From: Cephalopachus bancanus
Taxonomy: Eukaryota > Chordata > Mammalia > Primates > Tarsiidae
DNA: 64,000 nt
Assembly: GCA_027257055.1 (NCBI GenBank)
Contig: JAPVLO010000886.1
Location: forward strand, 186,001 to 250,000
Direction of reading: 5' to 3'
The notes under the pieces were generated by a model. It was not told where the DNA came from. It worked only from the letters and a program-made list of their open reading frames with translations, and ran no database searches. Numbering within the stretch: the stretch's first letter is position 1; the number at the start of each line of letters is the position of its first letter. A program made the position numbers and the translations under genes. Positions 22,715 to 36,067 of this stretch are shown in pieces.

Positions 22715-23175
22715 AACATTAATATATGCATCACTATTCATAATAGCAAAAACACGGAACCAACCATGCTGACCATTGAAACTAGACTAGATAAAAAAAA
22801 TGTAGTACATATGCACAATGGAATATTACACAGCCATAAAGAAAGACAAACATATGAATTTTGCAGCAGCTTGAATTGATTTTGAGTCAATAATATTCAG
22901 TGATCTATCACAGAAACAAAGAACAGAGTACCACATGTTCTCACTCATAAGCGGACCCTGTTCATTTACCATAATACTATAAGAAAGGGGTTGGCAGTAG
23001 TGGGATATTGCCGGGATAGGGGTAGGAACACAACATCAATAAGGGTACATGATCTCAAGCCAGGCAAAGCGGGGTCCAAAGGGAGGCCCAAACTTTACCA
23101 GGACGATGCCCACTTGTATACCTAATCTTGAATTGTACCCCACATTTTAAAATAAAATATAAAAAACAAGTAAAA
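22715..23175 (+). mobile_element. L1 3' end, lineage-specific subfamily
   Basis: ORF2 terminus: 'actattcataatagcaaaaa', 'caatggaatattacacagcc', 'ccacatgttctcactcataa'. A 3' UTR closely like 1-225 follows, then an A-rich tail. 5'-truncated. Confidence 0.88.
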
Positions 23176-23319
23176 ATAAAAATAAATATAATTTAAATAA
23201 TTGGCTAGTCTGCTTACTCTGTCCAAGAACTGTGTGTGTGAATGTGTATATCTACATACATATATGTGTGTATGTATATAATTACGCATATACTTATGTA
23301 TATTTATGCATACTTATAT

Positions 23320-23480
23320 GTATGGTTAATCTTCAAAATAATTCTATAAACTCTTTGACAGATGAGGAAATGGTGGCACAGAGAGCATAAGTGACTTGCC
23401 TAAGTTTCAGAGTTCACAAGTAGAAGTGCCAGGATTTGAACCCAGGCAGTCTGTCTCCAGAATTTCTCTTTTAAAAAGGC
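23320..23480 (+). mobile_element. MIR SINE
   Basis: 'gacagatgaggaaatggtggcacagag', 'agtgacttgcctaag' and 'gatttgaacccaggcagtctg' are a well conserved MIR core and 3' end. Confidence 0.93.
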
Positions 23481-25074
23481 AAGAGAAAAACTTGAAATCA
23501 TAAAGCAAATACTTCTTTTATCTTAAAAAATTTGTATTGTATTTTAATAGTAACATTTAATATATTTCATATTATAATGGTGCTAGAGATGTTTCTGGGT
23601 GAGTGATTAAAAATATTACTTCTGTCAACTATGATGATGCCAAAGACCCATTATCAAGTCATTTTCACTAATCTATATACATTCCATATCTAGCCTGATA
23701 AAATATGGTTAACATGTATCATGGAGATTACGTCTGTCCTCTGATGCCCGTTATTTTTGGTTCATTGCCTTTATGTATACCTTTTGAAGGGTATTTTGGA
23801 TATTAAATTAAAGAAGCTATAAACCTTAAATATATTAAGTGTCAGAATATTCATTAACTTTGGATTTATTGCAAATATTTCCATAAAAAGTTGAATTAAT
23901 CTCTTGAACTCCTGAACTATTTAGTTTTTTTATGAATTATAAAATATGACTTTCATGTTCAGTTTAATTCAGAGTAAGAGAATAATATAAGGATCTTGCA
24001 TTTGTAAAAATGTAAGGCAACACATTAACTTAGCTAAGAATAGAAAGTTTCTATATGAATGCTTTATCTTATAGATTCTGACATCAAAGAACCGAGAATT
24101 TCTCAATGATTTCTCTAGATATAGATTTAAACAACTTCAAAGGCAGGACCTATTTTTAGATTCCAAATCAAAGGTTTAAGTTACAAAGATAACTTAAACC
24201 ACTTCCTCTTAAAAGATTACATTTCACGGAGAGGTCACGGAGAGGTTAGTGGCATTCAAACAGCAGAATAAAAGCGAATGCCACACTCCACAGTTCATTC
24301 ATTCTCTAACCAGTTGGTATGCAGCTGGCTAATCACTAATTAAGAGGAAAAACAGACTTCACTGCATAGCCACCTGCGATTAAATAAATAGCATAAGCAA
24401 TATTTGTTTTCAATTATATGTAAGAAGTACAAATTTTTGAAACTGGTTATAGTTTTTTTAAACAAAAATTCCTTGTGTAAACACAAACTGGTCTGTTGAA
24501 TCAATATGCTGGCTTTCCCTTAGATAGCCTTAACATGAAAATTTCTATGTAGACTTTTTTTTTTTTTTCAAAATCCCTTCCCCCTTTTTCTAAACCTGGG
24601 TCTAAGTTGCCCTTAGGGTTTGCACAAATGGCTAGACTTGTTAAAGAACATGTTCACCAAAATGCTAAACAGAAGACAGCAGAAACAGAACTGACTGAGA
24701 TTCCCAAAGGAGTATTTTTTACTTCTTTATATCTGCCTGAGGTGAATTAATAAAGTGGCTTCTTTCTGACTAGTGTAGTGGATAACAGAAAAAGTAGCTA
24801 AAGTAGCAATGCAATTAAAAGCCATTCTCTGTCATTGGTCAATCTTCTTTCAGACTCCTGACATTTGTGTAGTCATTTGCTCCAAGGCTACATAAAAATG
24901 AACAATGTTTGAACAGTATGCTTGAGTCAACATATATTAAGATACTAAGTTTACTGATATATCCAGGGTACTTTATCCCTTTTCTGTTCAACAATCCAGA
25001 AATGTCTGAAAGTTCTTTTTAAAAAATTCTGCTGAAGGCATAATTTAGAAATTTGAACGTGGAATAGTACTATC
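23481..25074. other. Unique DNA, no gene seen
   Basis: Contains a small tandem 'acggagaggt' duplication at about 24226-24246. No exon-like or RNA-gene signal recognised. Confidence 0.5.
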
Positions 25075-25360
25075 TTATTCTGTTGTCTGTTGCTATAATA
25101 GAGTGGCATAGACTGGGTAATTTACTTTAAAAAATAAAATTATTTCTTACAATTCGGAGGGTGTAAAGTCCAATATCAAGGTGCTAGTATCTGATGAGTA
25201 CCTTCCTTTTTCATAATAGCATGATGGAGGGCATCACATGGCCAGAAGGCAAAAGTGTGCTGTCAGCTCAGCTCTCTCTTCCTTTTCTCATTATCTCCAA
25301 ACAAACAAGTTCTTATGGTATGTTTTTAAGGAAAAGTGTCCACATATCCTGTCCTTAGTG
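25075..25360 (-). mobile_element. MaLR LTR fragment, reverse
   Basis: 'gttgctataatagagtggcat', 'gactgggtaatttac' and 'cacatggccagaaggcaaaag' are antisense landmarks of MST/MLT1 LTRs. Diverged and 5' incomplete. Confidence 0.7.
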
Positions 25361-26329
25361 AAAAATTATTTTCATACATTGCTTTTTGAAGCATTGTGAT
25401 CTAACACATGTGTGGGGCTAAATTTACAGCAATTTGAAATGATATTTCTTCTATTTATTTTGCCAGTTTTCTTTATTAAACATTCAGTTTAGTGCTACTA
25501 GTATTGTGCAAAAATTAAATAGCACTAAGAGCTCGAATTCAGCATTGCCACCTAAATAAACTCATTTACCTTCATCCTACATATGTTCTATAGATATGCT
25601 CTTCAAGAGATTTTGTACTACACGTACACTCTGAGGCCTTTTGTAGGGTCTTAACAGCTTCTTATTTTGCCTTGAAATAGATTATTTATTCAATTCAATG
25701 GCAGTGACTAAAAAAATTGATCAATGGAAAAAAAGTATCATAATTTGAAGAACACTGATTTTTTTGGGTTCCCCTTCCATGCTTATTTTGCGATTATCAA
25801 GACTTATGATTATATCTCACATTTAATGTTACAATTGTTATTGCAGCCATCACCATAGGTAAATATTCATTTTGTCTTACATCTTTCTGTGCTGTTTTTG
25901 TTGAGTTCTTATATGCACATATTTTCATTCTCTGAACCTTATTTTCATGTGATTTCAAAAGTGCCATGATTCTGAACATAGTCCTCCCTTTTTGTAACCA
26001 CAATTTTATTATTTGCTTTATATTACCCTGTCTGGTTAGCTAGAGTTTTCCATTCTGTAGGTTCTCTAATCACTCAATTCCTCTCCATTGTAGTCATTTT
26101 ATAAAATTCCTTCCTGGTTATATTTATCTCCCTGTCTCATTATTGTCATCCTTTGCTTCTCATTTTGTTTGCAGTGCCAGTTTCCAACTATAGATTATGC
26201 TCTGTGTATTTTCTACAGACCACTAAGCACTGTTTTGGGGAAAAAAATCAAAAAATTAAAATTAAAAAATAGTTGTGCTAAAAATTTAGCTTACCACACA
26301 TTAGTAGTACTAAGCGTCAGTTGTGCTCC
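25361..26329. other. AT-rich DNA, no gene seen
   Basis: No repeat or gene recognised with confidence. Confidence 0.45.
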
Positions 26330-26480
26330 AGGTATTATTCAGAAGTCTCATGCCTAGAATAACTTTCCAAACTTTTTCAACTATTTTCCAATTCCTTTAA
26401 CAATGTCCAGCCTTGAATTTTCAGCAGATTACTTTACATCCTACTGCCCTCAGATAGAAACCATGTTTATAATCCCAGTG
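26330..26480 (-). mobile_element. Possible L2 fragment, reverse
   Basis: 'gcctagaataactttccaaac' followed by a C/T-rich stretch resembles the antisense L2 phrase 'gcctggaatgcccttcc'. Weak. Confidence 0.4.
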
Positions 26481-26779
26481 TGTTTCTGAGTTCTTTTCTT
26501 GTAGTCTTTTACTTATTCTCTCTCAACTCTTGAAATATCTAGCTCTTTAGTCTCTTTCTACATGCCACTGCTCCTTTCCTTTTAAAAGCATGTAAATGCC
26601 ATTTGTCAAGAAAAAGTAATACAAAATAAACAGTCTCCCTCTTAAATTAGCTAGTATTGTTAGATATTGATGCAATTCACTACTAAATTGAGAAAATCAT
26701 TTCCCCTATTAACTACATTTTCTCACCAGACATTACCTGTGATAATCCATTATCTTTCTCTTGTGATTAAAGTAGAACT

Positions 26780-27077
26780 TATTATTATTATTATTTTCAT
26801 AGGAGTCTCACTCTGTAACCCAGGCTGGAGTACAGTGGCACACTCAAGGTCGCTGCAGCCTCAACCTGTTGGGCTCAGATCATCCTTCTGCCTCAACCTT
26901 CCAAGTAGCTGGAACCACAAGCATGCTCCACCATGCAAGGTTAATCCTGTGATTTATTGTAGAGACGAAGTCTCACCAAGTTGCCCCATCTTGTCTCAAA
27001 CCTGTAGACTCAGGCAATACTCTCACCACGGCTTCCCAAAGTGCTGGGATTATAGGCGTAAGCCACCGTGTCTGACT
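26780..27077 (-). mobile_element. Alu with ATT-repeat tail
   Basis: A (TTA)n tract replaces poly(T) at 26780-26800. Antisense dimer follows, with TSD 'tagaactt' on both sides. Older, with many CpGs lost. Confidence 0.9.
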
Positions 27078-27444
27078 AGAACTTTTTAGTTAGGCAAGAT
27101 TTTCTGCATGTTATATCCAGTAATTTCTGTTATATTCGATGTTTTAACCACTGCTTCTCTTGATTTTTTTTGAAATCATTCTTTCATAAAGGCTTTTGTG
27201 ATCTTTTTACACAGTTCCATGCAAAAATATAATATTCACACCTGAAATGTAACTTAATGTTAATTAAGTACCTAGTTCTTCTGTATTTTCTCAATTCCTC
27301 ACCCAATATCATATTTCACTTTTTATAAACATATAGTACATTTGTTTTATTTTTAATTCCCAAATTTTGATAAAACCTTAACAGAACTGACTTAATCTAA
27401 ATAAAACTGATTTTCAATTTTCCAGAATAAAATATGGGGTATTC

Positions 27445-27723
27445 TTTTTTTTTTCTGAATTGGAATCTCACTCTGTCACCCAGGCTGCCATGCTCATGGC
27501 CACTGCAGCCTCAACCTGCTGGATTCAGGCGATTCTTCCACTTAAGCCTTCCAAACTGGGTCTACAGTCATGTGCCACCACACCTGGCTAATTTTTTTAT
27601 TTCTAGTAGAGAGGAGGTCTTGCTATATTGCCCAGGTTGGTCTTGAACCCATGGGCTTAGGCAATCCTCTCACCTCCGCCTTCCAAAGTGCTGGAATTAC
27701 AGTCGTGAACCACCGTGCCTGGC
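27445..27723 (-). mobile_element. Alu, older copy
   Basis: Poly(T), then antisense dimer with several small deletions. Imperfect TSD 'aaatatggggtattct / aaatgtggggttttct'. Confidence 0.9.
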
Positions 27724-29989
27724 TAAATGTGGGGTTTTCTACAAATGTAGTAGCAAACGCCTATTATACAGGGTTTTAAAAATCTTTCTTTCAGGCTCCT
27801 CTATCTTCATGTAAAAGATAAAGCAATATTTATCATGAGTGAGGATCTATTCTTCAGCCCTAATCAGGCAGTTGCAATTCATTTTGGTGTGTATAAAAGT
27901 CTCCTGGGAGAGTCAACGTTTAGTTTTATTGTCTTCTTACAATTTTGATGCTCTGAATATTTTTTGAAGTATTTTTCTGTAAAGTTCCAATTGACTGAAT
28001 TGTCCACTTTGCACTCTTTATTTTTTCAAAAAGTTATTTTTTCAAGTCTTATGCAAAAAGAGGGATGAGAACTACATGATCTCACTACATTTATTTTCCC
28101 ATGCCTAACTGAAAAGTCTAAACCTCGCATCAAAAAGTTCCAAGTCCTCATACCTACCATTGTCTCGCTTTGTTGCATCAGAATTCATTAAATATATCCC
28201 TGAGAAACAGATGTTTTCACTCTGTGTGTGGCATAGTATTGAGGATATTATGAAATGAAGTCATCCGTATTCATTTCAGCTCTATGCCCTATTGTGAATG
28301 TACAGGAAACAATAGATCGTGAAGCCTTAAGTAAAATAAGTCAAGGTTTTAAAAGGCTTTGAAACTACATTTTATTCAAAGCAGTAGAAAAGAGGAAAGT
28401 ATTTTAAAGGTTTATTTGCACAGCACTTTAATATATATTCAATACAATCTTCCTAGGTCTTTAGCCTTACAATAGTGTTAGGTGTAGTTACAAAGTCTCC
28501 CTTTTGCATATGTGCTCTTTTTAGTCTTGTAGATTGGGCAGTTTTTTATTCCTTTTTCTTTTTTCTCTAGCAACTGTTGGAAGTAATTGCTTCTGTTCAT
28601 TCAATGCCATCTGAGTCAGTACATAATTTGAAGCTTTGTTTCATGCTATCTGTGACTAACTCAACAGCTAATACATTGAAATTGTTACTCCAAACTGTAG
28701 AGTTCTGATTAGAATTTACATCTCTGATCTCAATCAAACAATGGAAATAATCACAATTCTCCACTAAACTTAGATTTTCATGTCAGGATCAGTGACATAG
28801 ATGCCCTCAGTGCTAAATTATTAACACCTATGCAATGGAAAATCTTCTCATTTAAAATAATAAATCATTTTATTTTCACCTTCTTAATTTCTGTCTTTTG
28901 ATTTCTGAACATAATTAGCAGGTGTTGGTGAAAAGAGGCCATATTGACTATATCAAAACAGTCATTTAGAAAAGACTTAAAAACCTGTGTACCAAAAGCA
29001 GAAATAATACATTGATGCTAAATATAGAAGTTTCGTTAATGAGGAAAACAGTCCTGTAAAATAGAATGACCTCATCCCAAGGAAGCACTTGTGCCATTAT
29101 ACACACTGAATGCTGTACCTTCATCCCAAATGAATCAAGGTACATAATAATAATGTTGGACCAAATGAAAACTAGGTAACTCAAATGCTTACAGTAAGGA
29201 GGTGCTTTGGAAGGATTCAGATTGGTTCCCAAACATTTTCTCTTGAATCCTGCTGGGTCTTAAAGGTATTCTATCAGAAATAGGAAAGTTCCACCTAACT
29301 ATGTTAATAATAAGTGTCTTAATATATGTCTCCTTCAAACTTTGTATGGGATGCACTGCCAGAATTCCTAAGCTTATAATCAAATCTCTAACCCACAAAA
29401 ATCATCAGAGGGAAGAAGACATACACCTCTTCAGGCTGAAGTAGCAAAACATAAATAACTCCACGATGGATATCATGACTTTAACTGACAGTGGGAAATG
29501 ATGAAGAGACCCATTACTACTAACTCATGATTGTTATAATGTTTGGTTGTTTAGGGTTACTGCTTTGCACGCACCCGCAGTTCCTTAGAATTATAAGACT
29601 GTGCTGACCTTCCTTGGATCAGAACAAGTCACTGACCCCGTGACTATATTCACATAGTAAAATAGATTGCTATTCATTTCTATAACCAATAGTTAAAGTT
29701 AGAAATACAAATATATTAATCTTGTAACTGCAACCAGTACACTTTTTTGTTTTGTTGTTTCCATTGACTAATGATGTATCACAATGAATAGTGTTTTATT
29801 TTGTAGCAAGCTCCTCTAACTCTTTTGCCCAGAATTACTGATAAATGAAAATTACAAGTTCCCAGTATTAGGTACCAAGAATATGCAGACAACTAATGTT
29901 ATAATTAACAAAACGCAATTGTGATTGGAATCTTATAGAATGCTTTGTAAGTCATGCAGTTTGATGTTAATCAATAGTAAACCTCAATG
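27724..29989. other. Unique DNA, no gene seen
   Basis: A short MIR-like piece may lie at 28415-28490 ('cagcactttaatatatattc'). Nothing else recognised. The antisense frames at 28966-29398 have no motif support. Confidence 0.45.
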
Positions 29990-30780
29990 CTTCTTATAAA
30001 TACAGATTGCAAAATCTGAGGAGCTGATCTGGCCTTGGTACCTATACTGACTTGTCTCCTTGAATTCCAAACTCATAAGTAAATTTCTTTCTTCCCAGTT
30101 CCTTGGCTCTCTACTCTCATTGTATGTTCCATGAACCATTTTACTGGGACTCAAAAAACAATGCCCTAAAATCTGGCACTTTGGCATGCTGAGTACTTTG
30201 AACTAAAAAAGAATCAAGAATCTCTGACCTTCTGCTCCCTTGCCTCTCTGACCTTCTGCTCCCTTGCCTCTCTGATCTTTCTTTCCAGAAACCCTCCTCA
30301 AGCGTTCCCTCATCTGACTAAGTAACTGCAGAAGGAATGCAGTTGTTGTGAACAACCACTTTGGAATCTACATTAACCAGCGATTAACTCATAGGCAGGA
30401 GAGGAACCTAAAGGTCTCCCTACCCACGTCATCATGCTCAGACAACTTTTAATCTGTGTTCCGAAGGTTATTGTCTCAGGCACATTATTTGCATAATTAG
30501 ACAATCTTTGTTCAAGTGCAGTTTCTCCCCGCATCCTCCTGTAACTTGTTGCCACCACCCTCTGGGAGCCTCCAAATCCCTATTTCTTTCTGTGGTTTAA
30601 AATGCTTTTAAAGCTTCAACCATAGAGCCCTGAGTCTCATACTTTGTGGTAGTCCCGTGCATATGCACATAATAAACTTATATGCCTTTTCTTTTGTTAA
30701 TCTCTCTACTGTCAGGTTTATTCCAGAGACTCAAATTATGGAAACTGCAGAGGAGAATTTCCCTTTGCCCCATACATAGA
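29990..30780 (+). mobile_element. ERV LTR remnant (class not assigned)
   Basis: LTR-like anatomy on the plus strand. A TATA-less U3 is followed by the polyadenylation signal AATAAA at 30671-30676. Downstream come 'ttttgttaatctctctactg' and 'ttccagagactcaaattatg', typical of the 3' end of several mammalian LTR families. The 5' boundary, possibly near 30188, and the TSD are unclear. Confidence 0.55.
30221..30278. repeat. 24-bp tandem repeat, about 2.4 copies
   Basis: 'tctctgaccttctgctccct' starts at 30221 and 30245, with a partial third copy from 30269. Located in the U3-like part of the LTR, where tandem enhancer-type repeats are common. Confidence 0.85.
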
Positions 30781-30907
30781 GAAGATTACCTAGGGGACTT
30801 ATTGGATAATGTTTTTAAATTAAGTTTGCTAAGGTCATTGATACAGAGATATCTGCTAACCCCTCTCCTTTGAAATAACAAATTGACAAATCAAGTTTAT
30901 TGCATGA

Positions 30908-30955
30908 ATATATATATATATATATATACATATATATGTGTATATGTATATATAT
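30908..30955. repeat. (TA)n microsatellite
   Basis: TA run with CATA/TGTA interruptions. Confidence 0.95.
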
Positions 30956-31984
30956 AATTTTTCCCCTGTGTGGCTCAGCTAAAAGTTAGTTACTTTATGA
31001 CCTCTTTTTTTTGTCACCATCAAGGGGCAGTCTTTTTCAGTACCTATTGAATATACAAGTCATACTGTCATGTGTTCTACCATTGCAGCGGAGGAAAAAT
31101 GATCTTCTCCTTTACTTTTCATAAATTCTTAGCTGAGATTTCCTGTAAGAAAAGGCAGATTAACAAAAGAAAAAAAAAGCAGAAGTTTCATAACATGTAT
31201 ATCTCTTATATACATGAGAGATTACCCAGATAAATGACCAAATCTCTGGAGTAGGTCCATATGAATTGTTTTCAGGCTTAGCTACCATGATTCTCTGAAA
31301 CAAAGCAAGAAGAGTGTGAGTGGGGAAAGGTCCAGTTAAGATAAGATGGCCAGGTAAAACATCATAAAATAAAGATAATGCTTGTTATGCAGATTTAAGT
31401 AATGACTTTCTTCATTGCTTGATTCTCTAGTGATTCAGTTCTTCCTTTTCCTCCTGGTGCAGAGGAGACACCCTTACAAATGGAGATTTTCTTTATAAGG
31501 GAACTTTCTCTTACAAAAGCGAAACTTCTTAGGATTTTTCCTATGTCTGCAGTTTCTCAAAATAACAGCTCAAAATAATCCTTGTTCCAGTGGGCATATT
31601 TTGAGGTGGCATATTCTGGTTCTCTTACAGTTATATTTTTGAATGACATATCCTGAATCCCATCACTATGCTCTTTTGCAATAATGCTGGCTTTTCATAG
31701 TATTCTTATATTCATAATTTTATAGGCTATATAGCAATAACATAGTAGGATTTTTATTGGTTTTTTTCAAGCATAAAGTACTATTCATTATATTAGAAAC
31801 AATTTATTACACGTACCCCTTAATCATTGTGATTTGAGGACTAGAATTAATTAATTAATCTCCATAGAAATGGTACAAATAGATTAAATGCATGGAGGTC
31901 GATGAAGTTTGACAGTGCATGACTGTACTGATTCAAATATTTTATCTGCTTCTATGACAAAGTATCTGCATTGAAGAGTGCAAT
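30956..31984 (+). mobile_element. Probable ERV LTR remnant within unique DNA
   Basis: 31090-31640 contains phrases I associate with an old ERV LTR ('ggtgcagaggagacaccctt', 'ttctcaaaataacagctcaa', 'ccttgttccagtgggcatat'). I cannot name the family. The rest of the interval shows nothing. Confidence 0.35.
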
Positions 31985-32151
31985 GAAACTGCTAAGGGAG
32001 GGAGGGGCACACCTCATCAACAAGGGTACTTGCATAATCAACGTTTGTATAGGTAACCCTGAATTGTACCCCACATCTTTAAAATTAAAAAAAAAAATTA
32101 ATTAAAAAAAGAAAAGTACAAAATATTTACCCATACTATTACCTTAAAAAA
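31985..32151 (+). mobile_element. L1 3' end with possible 3' transduction
   Basis: Lineage L1 3' UTR at 31985-32086 with an A-rich tail to about 32110. Then comes a 34-bp non-L1 segment ending in a second A-run at 32145-32151. The TSD 'agagtgcaat' flanks everything at 31975-31984 and 32152-32161. Both A-tracts therefore belong to one insertion. Confidence 0.75.
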
Positions 32152-32161
32152 AGAGTGCAAT

Positions 32162-32769
32162 ATAAGTGGAGGCTTTGGTAGTAACGACTTAAAGACCTCT
32201 CTTTTCTATCAAAAGTATTTGTATGAGAAAGTTAAGAAGTTTTCTTTTGAACATGTGTTTCTCCAATAGAATTAGAAGAACTTGCCGGGTCAGATATTGA
32301 GACTGAAAAAACTGTGTTTTTAAAATCTGATATCTTATAACTTTAGCATAATTCCTTGCATTCATTTAATTCTCATGTATTCATCCCTCTTTATACATTT
32401 CTTTATTAAGCTGGGCAAGTCTCCTGCTTAACTCAAAAGGAACTCACAGGGAAGCCTCTGGCAATAAATTATCAGGTGACATTTTACCCAAGATTATAAA
32501 TATACTAGTCAATTTCCTAGACTATTCTTTGAGGATCATGTGAGACTAATCTTTCTCGTTTACTTGAATTATTATTGCTTTATTACTTAAAAAATTTCTA
32601 GGATTAATTTCTATGTTTCAAATTAGAGACATTTAAAGTGGCAAGTTCTACAGTCCAGTGTTGGAATATAAATAATTAATAATTCAACTTGTCTTATAAT
32701 TTCCTGTAGCCTATGCCTGACAAATCACTTGAAGTCCAGTAAATATTTAATGAAAATTTGTTGTCATTT
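32162..32769. other. AT-rich DNA, no gene seen
   Basis: No repeat or gene recognised. Confidence 0.5.
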
Positions 32770-32960
32770 ATATAACAAATGTATACGAGATGGTTTCTAT
32801 GTGTCAGACTTAGTGCTTGGTGATGAAAATATCTAAAGAAATGAGACAGGCTCTTTGACCTCAAAGACCCCATTGTGTAGTAAGGAACAGAGGTACATAA
32901 ACCAATAATTCCATTAGATATAATTAGCTTAACTTACTATAATTACCTATTCTAGAACAT
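32770..32960 (+). mobile_element. Ancient L2/MIR-class repeat
   Basis: 'tgtgtcagacttagtgcttgg', 'gaaatgagacaggctctttgacctcaa' and 'acataaaccaataattcc' follow the order of a common mammalian old repeat. Exact family uncertain. Confidence 0.5.
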
Positions 32961-33934
32961 TCTTCTAGAATAAAACTGAATTCCACTTACGTATAGTCAG
33001 GTTTTTAGTCGGGCTTAGTCATTTAGAAGAAAGGGCTTCCATAAATTCCCTAACCTTTGGTTAAGACACATTAACTTCTTTTTCATGCTCTTGGAGCACC
33101 TACGTTTTGGATTCTTTTTAGCTTATCTCAGTCATATAAGCCATTGTATATTTTATCCTCTTCCAACGGCATCCCCCTTCCCATTATGTTTGACTGCTTT
33201 TGGCCTAAAGTATTTATCAGATACTCTTTAACAGCATGTTTTATTATTTATGAATGAGAGCTATTGTTATCCAAATATACTTTAAACATTGATTTAAGAG
33301 TTGGGTTTTCTCCTTGAAGCGCATAATGCTTCAAACAGTGCATCTCTTTACTAACATGACAGATTACCCTACTTATTTTCCTGAAAACAAGATGTGTGGT
33401 GGAGCAAATTTCAAATACTGACCTTCAGTATTTTCCATAGTAAGCAGTTATGAATACAGTGCTGTAAATCTCTAGCATTAAAGAAACTTTCTGAGATTTG
33501 CTTCATATTTTGTAGTAAAGGTGATTGCTGGGAATTGTTTGCTGCATGACTCTGGAACAGGTTGTGTATCATTTTTATTGATGATAAGATATCATCTATG
33601 CAATGCCTCTATAAAGTTGTCTGGGTGTTAAATTGCTTTAATACATTATGCTTCAGGTTAGCCATGAAATTGCAAGGGCTATTGCAAAATAGGAAATCCT
33701 ATTAGACATCTGAGCAAAGAAGCTACCTGCAATAGAAAAATACTCACAATTCACGGCAGAAACCAAAAATTTATTTAACAAAAGCTCCTAGTAGGGAAGA
33801 TTTTTTGGCTTTTGATGGGTTTTGCGAAAAAAATAGTTACAAACACTCAATTGGTCCGATTGTTTATCCTATGGCCTTATGCTTGTCAGTTAACGTTGCT
33901 CACTGCACTGTGATTCCCAAGTGGGAAGAGAGTT
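32961..33934. other. AT-rich DNA, no gene seen
   Basis: No repeat or gene recognised. Confidence 0.5.
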
Positions 33935-34115
33935 TTAGTAGTACTGTTCAAGTCTAGCTGTGTATTAGAATCACCTAGGAATCTTTGAAAGCTTGCAATG
34001 CCAAGTTTGAATCCCAGATCAATTACAATAGAATTTCTAGGGTAAGACCAAGGTATTGGTATATTTTCAAGTTCCCTAGGTCTTTCAGATGCATAGTCAA
34101 ATTTGATAACTACTT
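33935..34115 (+). mobile_element. MER5-type (hAT-Charlie) DNA transposon
   Basis: 'gtattagaatcacctaggaa' and 'ggtattggtatattttcaag' are MER5 landmarks. The ends 'tagtactgttcaag' and 'ttgataacta' are imperfect inverted repeats. Non-autonomous. Confidence 0.8.
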
Positions 34116-35523
34116 TATTCCATCATTACTGCCTTTAATGTGGATTTTATGAGTTTTATTTGTTTATTTCTACAGCAAAACCTGTATATAGAATTTAAAG
34201 CTTTGCTAAAAACAATTGATTGGTTGATTCTCTATAATTTTTAATAAAACATTTCCTTGATTGTATTATGATGTAATATATAGTACACATGTCAATCTAG
34301 GACAAATTGCCACAGGAAAGGCAAGTAGTGACCTGGAACATGGGAAGTTTGCCATTGAGGTTAATCTACCCTACTGAAAATATATTTGTGACTGTGAATG
34401 ACATAAAGCCTTCCAAAAAGACAGCACATATATTCAGTGTTTATGCAATGCTTGGTCAATAGAGCCAAATTAGAGTTTTCCCCCTCATTTTTACAATTTA
34501 GTAGTAATTACAATATTCCATGATGGTTTTAGTCGACTAGATTTCAAGTTAAAATATTGAGTAAAAATCGTAAGAAGTCCATTAATATTGATGTAAATAA
34601 CCACCATGACATGCACAATTTTCTATATTTTGTTGTTATTGAATGAGTTGTTGAACTAGTGTTGTTTCATGGCACTCTTGGTTCAAGATAATCGTGTGTT
34701 ACATATACTTGTTAGAAATCTATAAACACATAATAACTGAGTAACATTTCCATTGTTTCTGGGGCTATATTTTAGGACTGTTAGGTAATGAAAGCATTGT
34801 TGGACAGGAGGGACTGAAGGAAAATGATCAGAGTAGGAGGTAGCCAGCTAAAATTGGAGAACAAGTGGACAATAGGTTCAAATTAAAGGCAATGGTAACA
34901 AAAGACATAGGTAGGAACTATATGGCAATGTAATATTGGTCATGCAAGAGATAAAGCTCTGTGGACTGATGATAGAGGCGAGTATTTTTTGACCCACTTA
35001 GAAAATGTACAAAAAGTCAAAATTATATTGCTATGACCTAAAGAGTGTGAACTGTGAATCCTTGATCTTTTACTCTGCAATCACTTTTCAAGTGGCTGTT
35101 ATTAAGAAATCTGTGTAAACTTAACCATGAATAGCACCCCGCATATCTTTGATGTATTCTTTGCAGTGTATTAGAAGTAGAGAAATGTATTACAAATAAA
35201 ACCTTTGAAGATAAATGTCATTATCTTTCCAGCACATAGTATTTAATTTAATATATACAACCTCTTTACAAGATACATAATCAAATATTTTTAAGGAATG
35301 TATTCACTGTGCATTGGGTTGTTACAACTCTTTATTATTAATGCTTTTTCTGACAGAGAATATCACTGCTTTTTTTTAGGATCCCTGTTGATATTTTAAT
35401 AACAAAACCCCAAATTTCAATCTCACTGGGATAATTTATACTATCTGTTAACCATGTTTAATTCATCTGCACTATCAACAGAAAGCAGACAATGTCATGT
35501 TCTTTTATATCCTATGTGCTTTG
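34116..35523. other. AT-rich DNA, no gene seen
   Basis: No repeat or gene recognised. Confidence 0.5.
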
Positions 35524-35536
35524 GCTTAAGTTATTT

Positions 35537-35617
35537 ATTTATTTTTTTTGACAAAGAAGAATTTATTGAGAGGACAGAAAAGCCCTCACAGTGGGAGGGG
35601 ACTCAAAGGAGTTGCCT
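35537..35617 (-). mobile_element. Short LTR-derived retroposon (TINE-like), copy B
   Basis: On the minus strand a 68-nt core starts AGGCAACTCC, carries CTCTCAATAAATTCTTC and ends in an A-rich tail at 35549-35537. TSD 'gcttaagttattt' at 35524-35536 and 35618-35630. Homologous along its length to 39290-39375 and 55402-55481. Confidence 0.85.
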
Positions 35618-35630
35618 GCTTAAGTTATTT

Positions 35631-36067
35631 TAACATATGCTTTCTCTCAAGATAAAAATATTTTCAATAGATAGAATTTATAGTGACATAAGCATGACAT
35701 TATTTGATTGTTTTCTTATTCCATGCTGTATTCTCACTACTTGGATTTACGTCCCCTTGTTTTATTTAAAATAGGTGGATACTTTTGTTAGGTAATTATG
35801 TTGTATGCTTTTTTATTAAACATTCATTGAAATTTGAGGGGTTATAGCATAAAATATTAGAAGTGGGGGAAGAAGAAATATTATAAGGATTTGGAAGAAC
35901 TTACCTCCAACTCTAAATACCTCTTTTTAGTTGTGTGACTTGACAACATCTATAAAACTTTTCAAGTAGAGGTCATAACTATTTTGAAAAGCTGCTCAAG
36001 AGTGGACTCAACATTTTCTCACATGATAAACACAGTTCAAACATTGGCCATTGGAAATCTGTCCACT
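35631..36067. other. AT-rich DNA, no gene seen
   Basis: No repeat or gene recognised. Confidence 0.5.
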
